A DNA stretch of 64,000 nucleotides from assembly GCA_002315855.1 (NCBI GenBank), contig DCIG01000048.1:9315-73314 (forward strand), written 5' to 3'. Positions 38,902 through 46,356 of this stretch are shown piece after piece. Each line of letters opens with the position of its first letter. Positions within the stretch are counted from its first letter, which is position 1. A model generated the notes under the pieces. That model worked only from the letters and a program-made list of their open reading frames with translations. It was not told the origin of the DNA and did no database searches. Source of the DNA: Lentisphaeria bacterium UBA1732. GTDB lineage: Bacteria; Verrucomicrobiota; Lentisphaeria; Victivallales; UBA1829. The position numbers were made by a program, and so were the translations under genes.

Positions 38902-39078
38902 TTCAAAGGGAAAGAATCTCTGAAAAGAAGAAGCATTCAGAGAAATATCCCGATAAAATCTGATTCAAAAACAAAAACTCATAACAAATACAACATCTTG
39001 CGGAAGTTGCCCGGAGCAATCCGGCTTTATGAAAGGAAACGACGGCAAGAAGGAAAAGACCAATCGAAAGGAACAAAA

Positions 39079-39378
39079 ATGACAGACGAAAAAATGAAAG
39101 TTCTCACCAAGCGTGATATTGCCAAGCAAGTTGCATCCCGCATGGGCGCCACCTGCGCAGATGCCGCAGATGCAGTTCAATGCACACTGGATATTATCGC
39201 CGAACATCTGATGGCCGGCGGCCGTATTGAACTTCGCGATTTCGGCGTGTTTGAAATCAAAGAACGCAAGGGCGGCATCGGACGCAATCCGCGTCATCCT
39301 GAACAGACTGTGGAAATTCCGCCCCGCAAAGTCATCAAATTCCGCGCGGGCAAGAATCTTTCTGAAAAACTTGCATAA
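39079..39378 (+). CDS. HU/IHF-family DNA-binding protein
   Basis: A 99-residue histone-like protein that bends DNA as a dimer. After a helical N-terminal half (LTKRDIAKQVASRM) come the strand ELRDFGVFEIKER and the DNA-arm segment GRNPRHPEQTVEIPPRK, ending in the family VIKFRAGKNLSEKL. AAAGGA lies six bases before the ATG at 39079, which is preferred to an upstream in-frame start at 38998. A terminator follows directly. Confidence 0.93.
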   Translation: MTDEKMKVLTKRDIAKQVASRMGATCADAADAVQCTLDIIAEHLMAGGRIELRDFGVFEIKERKGGIGRNPRHPEQTVEIPPRKVIKFRAGKNLSEKLA

Positions 39379-39402
39379 GTTTTCCGAAAAGAGGAAAGCG
39401 AC

Positions 39403-39437
39403 AAAGGAGATCCGGAATCTGCGGGTCTCCTTTTTTT
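39403..39437 (+). terminator. intrinsic terminator after the HU gene
   Basis: AAAGGAGA (39403-39410) pairs with TCTCCTTT (39426-39433) and is followed by a T run. Textbook rho-independent terminator. Confidence 0.85.
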
Positions 39438-39533
39438 GAAATCAGCGCAGGACGTGCAGGGATGCAGAAAACAATCTATCCGACGAGATTTTTCCACGAA
39501 ACCGGGCATACAAAAAAAACTGTACCATTTTAT

Positions 39534-39562
39534 TTGACAAACATCTCAAAATATGCTATATT
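39534..39562 (+). promoter_or_regulatory. strong promoter for the RNA candidate and ftsB-tsaC
   Basis: Perfect TTGACA (39534-39539), 17 bases, TATATT (39557-39562): the best promoter in the window. The start is expected at 39568-39569. Confidence 0.8.
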
Positions 39563-39567
39563 AGAGA

Positions 39568-39727
39568 GTTGATTTCAGAAGTCCTGCCGTGAGATTTGAA
39601 ATTCTCTTCGGCATCTGCCAAAAGAGCGTTTTCGGCGGTTACTTTCCCAGTAGCCACCTCAAACTACTCCCGCCAACTGCGCGAAGATTCTTATCAAATC
39701 TTTCCGCCAATGACTTTTGAAATCAGC
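39568..39727 (+). ncRNA. structured RNA candidate, 6S-like
   Basis: About 160 bases begin at the expected start site of the strongest promoter here. The ends form a 16-pair closing stem (39568-39583 with 39712-39727, including two G-U pairs). Inside, AGATTTGA pairs with TCAAATCT, then there is a large internal loop, and an apical arm with CGGCGG/CCGCC and AGTAG/CTACT. Size, long closing stem, central bubble and apical arm are the plan of 6S RNA, the RNA polymerase regulator, but I cannot confirm conserved 6S positions by eye. RNase P, tmRNA and SRP RNA do not fit. It could also be a leader of the following ftsB-tsaC mRNA. Confidence 0.55.
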
Positions 39728-39756
39728 TATAGATAAAACCTGCGGAGAAAACTGAT

Positions 39757-40032
39757 ATGGGAAAAATCCTGACATTCACATCATACGCGATTCTGGCAAT
39801 CGTACTGACAGCCTCGGTAGTTCTTATTCTGCCGGTCTATCGGAAATACGTCAAGACGCGGAGAGATGTTACTCTGCTTCAGGAAAATCTGGACAGAGTC
39901 AGGATCGAATACACCAATCTGCAGCAGGAAGTCCATGATTTGGAGCATAAGTCCTCTGCGATAGAAAAAGTTGCGCGCGAAGAGTATCATCTCTGCCGCG
40001 AAGGCGAAATCATTTATTTGTACAACCAATGA
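39757..40032 (+). CDS. FtsB/DivIC-like cell-division protein
   Basis: A 91-residue protein with one N-terminal membrane helix (about 6-28), a coiled coil (about 33-70, with LQENLDRVRIEYTNLQQEV) and the C-terminal AREEYHLCREGEIIYLY segment typical of FtsB/DivIC, where canonical proteins have AREELGMVKPGE. FtsB bridges FtsL and FtsQ in the divisome. GGAG lies nine bases before the ATG. It overlaps tsaC by four bases. Confidence 0.85.
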   Translation: MGKILTFTSYAILAIVLTASVVLILPVYRKYVKTRRDVTLLQENLDRVRIEYTNLQQEVHDLEHKSSAIEKVAREEYHLCREGEIIYLYNQ

Positions 40033-40643
40033 AATCCAGTCTTTCTGCTGTTACAGCATCGATTGCCCCGGCGATTGAACGCTTAAAACGACCGGATGGC
40101 GTCCTCCTCGTTCCCACAGAAACAGTTTACGGATTAGTCTGCGATGCGGACTCCGAAACGGCACGGGCAAAAATCTATGAAATGAAACGCCGCCCGTCTT
40201 CCAAACTGCTGACACTTTTCGTAGACAGCACGGACACGATGGCAAAAATGATACCCGATTTACCGGAAGCAGCACATCTTCTCGCGGCAAAATTCTGTCC
40301 CGGACCGCTAACCATGATTGTGCCTGACGGAGAAGGATATACAGGCTTCAGGATTCCGAATCATCCCTTTCTGCTGGCACTGCTGAAACAATATGCCCGT
40401 CCGCTGGCCTCCACCAGCGCCAATCTTTCCGGACAGCCGCCAGCCCATACGACGCAGGAAGCATTATCCACGCTTGCCATACCGCCCGATCTCACCATTG
40501 ACGGAGGAATCATAGATGCGAAGTCAGAGCCATCCACGGTGCTGAAAATCGAAAAAGATTCCAGCTGGACGATTCTCCGGGCAGGACCGATTACGGAAGA
40601 AATGATTCGACAGACACTCCGTCCCCTGAATACGGTGCAGTAA
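40029..40643 (+). CDS. tsaC: threonylcarbamoyl-AMP synthase TsaC/YwlC
   Basis: Makes threonylcarbamoyl-AMP from threonine, bicarbonate and ATP for t6A37 of tRNAs reading ANN codons. Family motifs are PTETVYGLVCDA near 30, KRRPSSKLL, FCPGPLTMIVP and STSANLSG. At 204 residues it is the short TsaC form without the Sua5 extension. ATG overlaps the ftsB-like stop (ATGA). Confidence 0.93.
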   Translation: MKSSLSAVTASIAPAIERLKRPDGVLLVPTETVYGLVCDADSETARAKIYEMKRRPSSKLLTLFVDSTDTMAKMIPDLPEAAHLLAAKFCPGPLTMIVPDGEGYTGFRIPNHPFLLALLKQYARPLASTSANLSGQPPAHTTQEALSTLAIPPDLTIDGGIIDAKSEPSTVLKIEKDSSWTILRAGPITEEMIRQTLRPLNTVQ

Positions 40644-40902
40644 ATCCGTTTCAGGGGGAATGCAAATCATTTTGCGGATTCTGAATCAGATTTTCACATT
40701 TGAGCTTTCATTCTGTCAAAAAAGCACTATATTATATTAGAGGGCAGCTCATTGATGAGTTACCCGAACTATTTTCGTACCCTGTTTTTCTTGATGAAAC
40801 AGCTTCATCGCAACGGAAACAGGGAATACCAATGTTTTCCGGGCTGTTTTCACGCAAGGAGAAAAGAAACGGCTCTCAAGCTCGTTTTTCAAGGAGTCTG
40901 CC
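40644..40902 (+). promoter_or_regulatory. pyrK leader with nested hairpins
   Basis: 259 bases before pyrK. After a promoter (40705-40733) a leader of about 160 bases can form a long stem, CCCTGTTT (40780-40787) with AAACAGGG (40819-40826), enclosing the smaller GATGAA/TTCATC hairpin. There is no T run, so a classical attenuator is not proven. Pyrimidine control at this leader is a reasonable guess because the operon is pyrK-pyrD. Confidence 0.4.
40705..40733 (+). promoter_or_regulatory. promoter for pyrK-pyrD
   Basis: CTTTCA (40705-40710), 17 bases, TATATT (40728-40733); a second TATATT follows at 40733-40738. Same -35 variant as the hom promoter. Confidence 0.5.
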
Positions 40903-41691
40903 ATGATGGATGATGTCGCATGTCCTGTGCTGTCCAATATCACACTTCAGGATTCGTATCATAAAATCATTTTTGATGCCCCGCATATCGCGGCATCAGC
41001 AAAGCCGGGACAATTCGTCCATGTCGAAGTGGATGACACAACCGAACATGTTCTGCGCCGGCCGTTCAGCATCTGTGATGCGGATGCAGAGACAGGACAT
41101 TTAACGCTGATTTACAAAGTTGTGGGAGAAGGGACAGCGAAACTGGCAAAGAAACCCGCCGGTGAAACATGCAGAATTCTAGGACCGCTCGGTACAGCTT
41201 ACCAGTACAAGGATGATGTATTTCCCGTGATTGCGGCCGGAGGTTTCGGTTCTGTTTCGACCATGTTTCTTGCAAAAAAAACACCTCGTCCCGGAATTAT
41301 TTTCATGGGGGCACGTTCCAAACATGATGTTCTTCTGGTTGAAGAATACCGCAAACTCGGCTGGCAGGTGGAAATTGCGACCGATGACGGTTCCGAAGGA
41401 TTCCATGGACTCATAACCACACTTTTGCTCAATCACACAAACGATTTCCCCGCTGAAACCAAAATTTTCGGATGCGGACCTGCCCCCATGCTGTACGCTC
41501 TCATCAAAACCGTTGCGCCGCTGAAATTCCCCTGCGATGTGAGCATGGAACAGCACATGGGATGCGGTGTCGGTGCGTGCTTCGCATGTGTCATCAAAGT
41601 AAAAGACCCGACTTCACCGGACGGGTGGCGTTATTCGCGCTCCTGCAAAGAGGGTGTCGTCTATCCTTCCACGGAGGTGTATTGTGGCTGA
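40903..41691 (+). CDS. pyrK: dihydroorotate dehydrogenase, electron-transfer subunit
   Basis: PyrK passes electrons from class 1B dihydroorotate dehydrogenase to NAD+ through FAD and a [2Fe-2S] cluster. The FAD site is VLRRPFSICDAD, the NAD part has AAGGFGSVS, and the cluster cysteines are 221, 226, 229 and 248 (MGCGVGACFAC, then SRSC). At 262 residues it is typical. AAGGAG lies six bases before the ATG. The gene overlaps pyrD by eight bases. Confidence 0.94.
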   Translation: MMDDVACPVLSNITLQDSYHKIIFDAPHIAASAKPGQFVHVEVDDTTEHVLRRPFSICDADAETGHLTLIYKVVGEGTAKLAKKPAGETCRILGPLGTAYQYKDDVFPVIAAGGFGSVSTMFLAKKTPRPGIIFMGARSKHDVLLVEEYRKLGWQVEIATDDGSEGFHGLITTLLLNHTNDFPAETKIFGCGPAPMLYALIKTVAPLKFPCDVSMEQHMGCGVGACFACVIKVKDPTSPDGWRYSRSCKEGVVYPSTEVYCG

Positions 41692-42610
41692 TTTAACTGT
41701 CAAACTCGGCACACTTACGCTGAAGAACCCGGTCATGACAGCATCGGGGACATTCGGCTACGGTGCAGAATATGAAGATTTCTTCCCCGTTTCCGCACTG
41801 GGAGCACTGGTTGTAAAAGGGATTGCGCCATGGGCATCTCACGGGAATGCCACACCGCGCATTGCAGAAGTCAAGGGCGGAATGCTGAATGCAATCGGAC
41901 TGCAAGGCCCCGGAGTGGAAGCATTTCTCACAGGAGAACACTATCTGCCGCACCTGAAACAGACGGGAGCAACGGTCATTGTCAATATCTGGGGAAAATC
42001 GCCCGCAGATTATGCACTGGTCGCAGAACGTCTGGAAACAGAGCGGGAAGCAATCGCGGCAATTGAAATCAATGTATCCTGTCCCAATGTAAAAGAAGGC
42101 GGTCTTTCATTCGGAACGGATCCCAAATCCATGGCATCCGTGGTATCAGCAGTACGGGCCAAAACGACGATTCCGATTATCACCAAGCTCAGCCCGAATG
42201 TTTCCCGCATTGCAGATTTCGCCATTGCGGCACAGGATGCAGGCTCCGATATGATTTCACTCATCAATACCATTCCGGCAATGGCAATCGATGTGAATAC
42301 ATGGCGTCCAAAACTCGCCAATATCACAGGAGGACTCAGCGGACCGGCAGTCAAGCCAGTGGCAATCAAACTGGTTTACGAGGCCGCAAAAGCGGTGTCC
42401 ATCCCCGTTATCGGCATGGGAGGCATCATGAGCGGACTGGATGCAGTGGAATTTCTGCTGGCAGGCGCAAGTGCGGTTGCGGCAGGCACTGCAACATTCG
42501 GGAATCCGCGTGCACCGCTTGAGGTCATTGAGGGAATCAACCGCTACTTGGATGAACGCGGAATCAAAAGTGTTCAGGAGATTATCGGACAAGTCAAAAT
42601 CGGGAAATAA
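41684..42610 (+). CDS. pyrD: dihydroorotate dehydrogenase, catalytic subunit (class 1B)
   Basis: Oxidises dihydroorotate to orotate in pyrimidine synthesis. Start is GTG at 41684, with GGAGG seven bases upstream inside pyrK. Motifs: LTLKNPVMTASGTFGYG near the start, INVSCPNVK with the catalytic Cys characteristic of class 1, and VIGMGGIMSGLDAVEFLLAGA near the FMN phosphate. At 308 residues, normal length. With pyrK it makes the NAD-linked 1B enzyme common in anaerobes. Confidence 0.95.
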   Translation: MADLTVKLGTLTLKNPVMTASGTFGYGAEYEDFFPVSALGALVVKGIAPWASHGNATPRIAEVKGGMLNAIGLQGPGVEAFLTGEHYLPHLKQTGATVIVNIWGKSPADYALVAERLETEREAIAAIEINVSCPNVKEGGLSFGTDPKSMASVVSAVRAKTTIPIITKLSPNVSRIADFAIAAQDAGSDMISLINTIPAMAIDVNTWRPKLANITGGLSGPAVKPVAIKLVYEAAKAVSIPVIGMGGIMSGLDAVEFLLAGASAVAAGTATFGNPRAPLEVIEGINRYLDERGIKSVQEIIGQVKIGK

Positions 42611-42636
42611 CGATTGATTTTCTGAAAGCAAGCTGA

Positions 42637-42653
42637 TTCAGGTTTCACCTGAA
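42637..42653 (+). terminator. small hairpin just after pyrD
   Basis: TTCAGGT (42637-42643) and ACCTGAA (42647-42653) with a three-base loop, 26 bases past the pyrD stop, followed by A residues. On the minus strand it would precede a T-rich run. Confidence 0.45.
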
Positions 42654-42658
42654 AAAAG

Positions 42659-42723
42659 CGGGTATCTTTTTCTTCATGACAGAAGAGCTGATTGAAATCA
42701 GCTCAGAAGATGAAAGATACCCG
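42659..42723. terminator. two-arm terminator between convergent transcripts
   Basis: CGGGTATCTTT (42659-42669) pairs perfectly with AAAGATACCCG (42713-42723); an inner arm GAGCTGAT/ATCAGCTC (42685-42692 with 42697-42704) forms a nested hairpin. The stem is followed by TTTTC on the plus strand, and the A tract before it gives T on the minus strand. Confidence 0.7.
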
Positions 42724-42758
42724 TTTTCAATTTGAGGAAAGGACTTTTTGAAAAAAAT

Positions 42759-42986
42759 TCAGAAAAGGTTCAGTACTCCAAACAAAAAACCAAAGCCAAG
42801 CAAAGCAACGACTTCCAAAAACAGGAAGAAACGCCGCAATACAACCCACCCCCGATTATCCGGGATGTCTTTGGACATTTTGACACGACGGCTTACACCA
42901 TGGCGACGTTTGAGCCCACCATGAGAACCATAATCCGACGGAGTATAAAATGCCACCCGCGGCAATCTCTTATCACGCTTTACCAC
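42759..42986 (-). CDS. small membrane protein, 75 residues
   Basis: A short gene supported by context: its GTG start (42986) overlaps the stop of the upstream gene (GTGGTAA), and GGAG sits seven bases before it. The protein has a basic first half (MVKRDKRLPR, GGLKRRHGVSRRVK) and one C-terminal hydrophobic helix (about 51-75: RRFFLFLEVVALLGFGFLF). No family recognised. Its partner upstream also ends in a membrane helix, so the two may form a small membrane complex. Confidence 0.6.
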   Translation of the reverse strand: MVKRDKRLPRVAFYTPSDYGSHGGLKRRHGVSRRVKMSKDIPDNRGWVVLRRFFLFLEVVALLGFGFLFGVLNLF

Positions 42987-43840
42987 CGTATTGCTCCATT
43001 AAACGCACAAATAATTGATGCGGCAATCAATAACGAAGAAAGCAGTATGGTTATCAGGAGAGGCAGAGAAAGTCCCATGCCAATCCGAAGAATCTGACTG
43101 AAACGAAGAGAATCCAAATCAAAAGAATTATCAGGCAGCAGCATCCGCTCGCCAATCGAATTATGCTGTTCGGGGGCATCCGTTTCAATTCCGGCAATCA
43201 GGCGAATCGCATTCAGACGCATTTCTTCCAGTTTGCGGCTCTCTTCGCCGACAAGGGACTGTTTATCCGTATCCTCTTCGCTGAGGGGACAAGATTTCTT
43301 CAACTCGGCTTCCAAATCGGCAAGCTGGCGATAAACAGAGGACAAACGGGATAAAGACTGTTCCATTTTCTGCTGATCACGCTCAATTCCGGCAACCGCT
43401 TCCGTTACACGCACCGCCAAATCATGACGCGACATACGGTAATCCGCGATTCTGCGGTTCATGGCTTCATTCAGCCGGCTTTCCATCAAGCGGGAAGACA
43501 TTCGGGAGTGATCTTCTGAAATAATTTCTTCCAGATTCTGCGGGACTTCATTGGAAACAGTTTTTTTCTGCTCCGCCGGCGGCTCCGGTGGGGGAAATTC
43601 CACAGCAGGGGCCACAACGGGCTGTTCATGCCGGGATTGGTCCCCGGAAGTGTGTTTCAAAGAAAGAGACGGAGCAGCCTTTTTCAAGTCAAGAATTTCA
43701 CCGTCAGATTTTTTCCCGACCTCGGCAAAGTTCTCCGAATGCCCATGCTCCTGCTTATCCCGCATATTCACAGAGGCGGGACGATATTCCAAGCGATGAA
43801 GATTGTCCATGACAGAATTTTTTTTGTCCATTGAGTTCAT
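42980..43840 (-). CDS. tail-anchored coiled-coil protein of unknown function
   Basis: About 286 residues. The first 110 are hydrophilic and Pro/Glu-rich (low complexity), the middle (about 125-215) is predicted coiled coil with AVAGIERDQQKMEQSLSRL, and a single hydrophobic helix near the C-terminus (about 255-280) would anchor it with most of the protein in the cytoplasm. No known domain. The start is uncertain (ATG at 43840 chosen; the frame reaches a TTG at 43846) and no clear Shine-Dalgarno sequence is seen. It shares a transcript with the small membrane protein that overlaps its stop. Confidence 0.68.
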   Translation of the reverse strand: MNSMDKKNSVMDNLHRLEYRPASVNMRDKQEHGHSENFAEVGKKSDGEILDLKKAAPSLSLKHTSGDQSRHEQPVVAPAVEFPPPEPPAEQKKTVSNEVPQNLEEIISEDHSRMSSRLMESRLNEAMNRRIADYRMSRHDLAVRVTEAVAGIERDQQKMEQSLSRLSSVYRQLADLEAELKKSCPLSEEDTDKQSLVGEESRKLEEMRLNAIRLIAGIETDAPEQHNSIGERMLLPDNSFDLDSLRFSQILRIGMGLSLPLLITILLSSLLIAASIICAFNGAIRW

Positions 43841-43940
43841 CCACAAATGAGGTTATTCCGAAGAACAGATTTCAGAAATCAGGTCAAAGAAATGAGGCGA
43901 GATTGAGGGGAAAGAGAAAGAAGAAAAAAAGTCTCTTCCA

Positions 43941-44009
43941 TGCTGATTTCAAAAGAAGCAACACCGTGAAGCATTGAAAAACTTTCTGTCAACAGCTTTT
44001 GGAATCAAC
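43941..44009 (-). ncRNA. short RNA candidate sharing its terminal stem with the 39.6-kb RNA
   Basis: On the minus strand GTTGATT begins at 44009, right at the expected start of the promoter at 44015-44043, and GCTTCTTTTGAAATCAGC ends at 43941. The two ends can form a 14-position stem with one mismatch, and their sequences closely match the ends of the 39568-39727 candidate (TTTTGAAATCAGC is identical). About 69 bases; a T run follows roughly 12 bases downstream. It may be an independent small RNA, a shortened relative of the larger RNA, or only the leader of the downstream gene. Confidence 0.4.
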
Positions 44010-44014
44010 TATCT

Positions 44015-44043
44015 AATATAGTCCCAATTACAGAAAAAGGCAA
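44015..44043 (-). promoter_or_regulatory. promoter for the short RNA and tail-anchored protein gene
   Basis: Minus strand TTGCCT (44043-44038), 17 bases, TATATT (44020-44015). Confidence 0.6.
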
Positions 44044-44084
44044 TGGATTTCCTCGAAAAAAATGAAAAAACAAGTATTTTCTGC

Positions 44085-44112
44085 TTGTTTTTCTCTTTTT
44101 TCAGATTATAGT
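44085..44112 (+). promoter_or_regulatory. possible promoter for the SPFH gene
   Basis: TTGTTT (44085-44090), 16 bases, TATAGT (44107-44112). Weaker than the others; leader would be about 178 bases. Confidence 0.4.
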
Positions 44113-44296
44113 AAAAGGTACTGTTTTCAAAAAGCGTCCGATGAGTTGTATTTCAAGGCTCTTTTCACGCTGTTTTGAATCGGGTTCAAGATGTTTTTCA
44201 AATGATGGATTCAGATTCACGTCATCATGAGGGAAACGAACTATCCGATGCTGAAAAGCATTCGTGCGACGGCAACATCTAACGGAGTATCTGCAT

Positions 44297-46249
44297 ATGA
44301 ATATCGGCAACTATCATTCCTCCATTGAAAAATCACGTCTTTCGGGACGATTGGCTCTCATCTCGATTCTGCTCACACTGGCTCTTGCCATCATCGTTTT
44401 TCTTGCAGGTCCGGCATTGAAATGGGCAGGCATGGAAACATTCACACTGTCGCTTTTCCCGGCAATAACGGCATTGATTTATGCCATTACGGCCTTGATT
44501 CAGGCGATTCTGTACCGGAGAATGGTGGAAGAAGAGGATGAAAAACGCATTCTGGAACGCAGGAAATCGAATGTCAATTCCATTTTGGATGTGGCAGAAG
44601 ACGTGCGCTTCACGGCGGCTCATACGCTGGATAATTTCAACAAATATATTCCGTCGGCTGTATCCGCCTTGATTTTCCTGTGTGCAGTGCCGGCACTGTG
44701 GTATTTCTGGAAAAACTCGACCATCGGTGCGGAAGATACTTTGCAGCTCGTACTCACGCCGAAAAACCCGATCAATCTGGCATTTCTGACCGCCATGATG
44801 GCAATATTCTCATTTTTCATGGGAATCTTCCTCGTGGGACAGTCGCATGTCCGCGAATACCGTTTTCTGCGTCCGGTCGGGTCATGGCTGATTTTCTTTG
44901 CAATCATTTCCATTACAAGTGCAATCTCGGCATTGTTCATCAATTTCGGGAAATCGGGGTGGACGACACAACTGACCAAGCTGATTTACGCGTGCTGCGC
45001 GGTTCTCACGGCAGAACTGCTCGTCAGCTTCATCATTGAATTTTACCGTCCGAGGAATGCGAAAGAACAGCGTCCTGTGTATGAGAGCCGTCTGCTGGCA
45101 CTCTTCACGGAGCCGGGCGGATTCGTGCGCAACATGGCAGATTCGCTGGATTATCAGTTCGGGTTTGAAGTTTCGCGCACGGGGATTTATCTGTTCTTCC
45201 GCAAGGCAATTATTCCGGCGGTCATGATTTGGATATTCTTCCTGTGGATTTTCACCTGCGTTGCAGAAGTCAAACCGGGGGAAAAAGGCATCCGCGAACG
45301 CTTCGGAGCAATTGACCGCACGCAAACACCGCTGGAAGCAGGAATTCATATCAAAATGCCGTGGCCGTGCGAGCGCATCATGCGTGTTCCCACGGACATT
45401 GTGCAGGTGGTTACCATCGGGACCTCCTCCAAATCGAAAGAAGGCTACCGCGTAATCCTCTGGACAGGGGATCATTATCAGACTGAAGATAATTTTCTTG
45501 TGGCAGTAGACCGTGCGGAAAATTCAGGACCATTCCCCGTATCCATTCTGGAAGTCTCGCTTCCGGTATTTTTCACAGCATCACCGGAACATGTTTACGA
45601 CTATGCCTACAATTTTGACGATGTCAACAAAACGCTGAAGGCAATCGGACAGGCAGAAGCGACCAATTATTTTGCCAGCACCGATTTCAGCAAAGATATT
45701 TCCTCCGGACGTGAAGCCGTGGCAAAGAACCTGCACCAGCGCATTCAGCAGACTTGTGATGAACTGGAACTCGGCATCCGAATTGTCAGCGTCAATATGC
45801 ACGATGCGCACCCGCCGGTAAAAAGCAATCCCCAAGACAACACCAACATCAGCGTGGCAGAAGCCTTCCAGTCGGTGGTCTGTGCCCAGGAAGAGGCAGT
45901 AACCACGATTTCCAAAGCCCGTGAATACGAGACCCAGACTCTGGAAAACGCGAAAGTCGAACGGATGCAGATTCTCGGCAAAGCAGAAGCATACAGATAT
46001 GACACGGAGCATGTAGCGTTTTTCGATGCAGCACGATTTGAAAGCCAGCTGGCCTCTTATCACAAAATGCCGGGAATGTTCGAGCTGCGCACCTATCTGG
46101 ATTTTCTCGAAAATGATTGCAAGGATATTCGCAAATTCATTATTTCCGATCAGATTGACGTCAAAAACTATGTGCTGAATCTGGAAGAAAAAGCATCGCT
46201 CGACCTTCTTGATACAGACCTCAATGCTCTGGCAAAGCCGGCAGATTAA
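44297..46249 (+). CDS. SPFH/band-7 (HflK-like) membrane protein
   Basis: About 650 residues. The first half is membrane-embedded (helices near 15-35, 45-70, 118-138, 160-185, 195-215 and 285-310), followed by an HflK/prohibitin-type SPFH domain starting at EVKPGEKGIRERFGAID, with VAVDRAEN and a long C-terminal coiled coil (AREYETQTLENAKVERMQI). HflK proteins scaffold membrane proteases such as FtsH. The multi-helix N-terminus is much longer than in E. coli HflK (one helix). ATG at 44297 has CGGAG nine bases upstream; the frame to 44264 is less likely. No adjacent HflC was seen. Confidence 0.82.
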   Translation: MNIGNYHSSIEKSRLSGRLALISILLTLALAIIVFLAGPALKWAGMETFTLSLFPAITALIYAITALIQAILYRRMVEEEDEKRILERRKSNVNSILDVAEDVRFTAAHTLDNFNKYIPSAVSALIFLCAVPALWYFWKNSTIGAEDTLQLVLTPKNPINLAFLTAMMAIFSFFMGIFLVGQSHVREYRFLRPVGSWLIFFAIISITSAISALFINFGKSGWTTQLTKLIYACCAVLTAELLVSFIIEFYRPRNAKEQRPVYESRLLALFTEPGGFVRNMADSLDYQFGFEVSRTGIYLFFRKAIIPAVMIWIFFLWIFTCVAEVKPGEKGIRERFGAIDRTQTPLEAGIHIKMPWPCERIMRVPTDIVQVVTIGTSSKSKEGYRVILWTGDHYQTEDNFLVAVDRAENSGPFPVSILEVSLPVFFTASPEHVYDYAYNFDDVNKTLKAIGQAEATNYFASTDFSKDISSGREAVAKNLHQRIQQTCDELELGIRIVSVNMHDAHPPVKSNPQDNTNISVAEAFQSVVCAQEEAVTTISKAREYETQTLENAKVERMQILGKAEAYRYDTEHVAFFDAARFESQLASYHKMPGMFELRTYLDFLENDCKDIRKFIISDQIDVKNYVLNLEEKASLDLLDTDLNALAKPAD

Positions 46250-46297
46250 CAAACAGCAGACGGGTGTCTGCACCTTGAAGAAAACCAAAGGGAACTG

Positions 46298-46327
46298 TTT
46301 CCTGTTTTCACACTGAAAAACAGGGAA
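46298..46327 (+). terminator. hairpin between the SPFH gene and rhlB
   Basis: TTTCCTGTTTT (46298-46308) pairs with AAAACAGGGAA (46317-46327, one G-U pair) around an eight-base loop. No T run, so termination is uncertain; it could be a stability or regulatory hairpin in the rhlB leader. Confidence 0.4.
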
Positions 46328-46356
46328 TCGTTTCCGTACAACATACCTGATTACAC

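Larger units (their letters stand above)
39379..39756. other. non-coding stretch holding a terminator and an RNA candidate
   Basis: 378 bases without an ORF. It contains the HU terminator (39403-39437), a near-consensus promoter (39534-39562), the structured RNA candidate (39568-39727), and two exact copies of TTTTGAAATCAGC (39434-39446 and 39715-39727). Confidence 0.7.
43847..44296. other. divergent non-coding region with a small-RNA candidate
   Basis: 450 bases without a credible gene, between the tail-anchored protein gene (minus) and the SPFH gene (plus). It contains promoters in both directions and the RNA candidate at 43941-44009. The 170-base plus-strand leader of the SPFH gene is otherwise featureless. 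Confidence 0.55.

Noticed and set aside
39568..39727. Calling the structured RNA tmRNA, RNase P RNA or SRP RNA
   Set aside because: The conserved words of these RNAs (for example GAGGAAAGUCC of RNase P, or the GGAA-loop core of SRP RNA) are missing, and the length fits only 6S or an unknown RNA.
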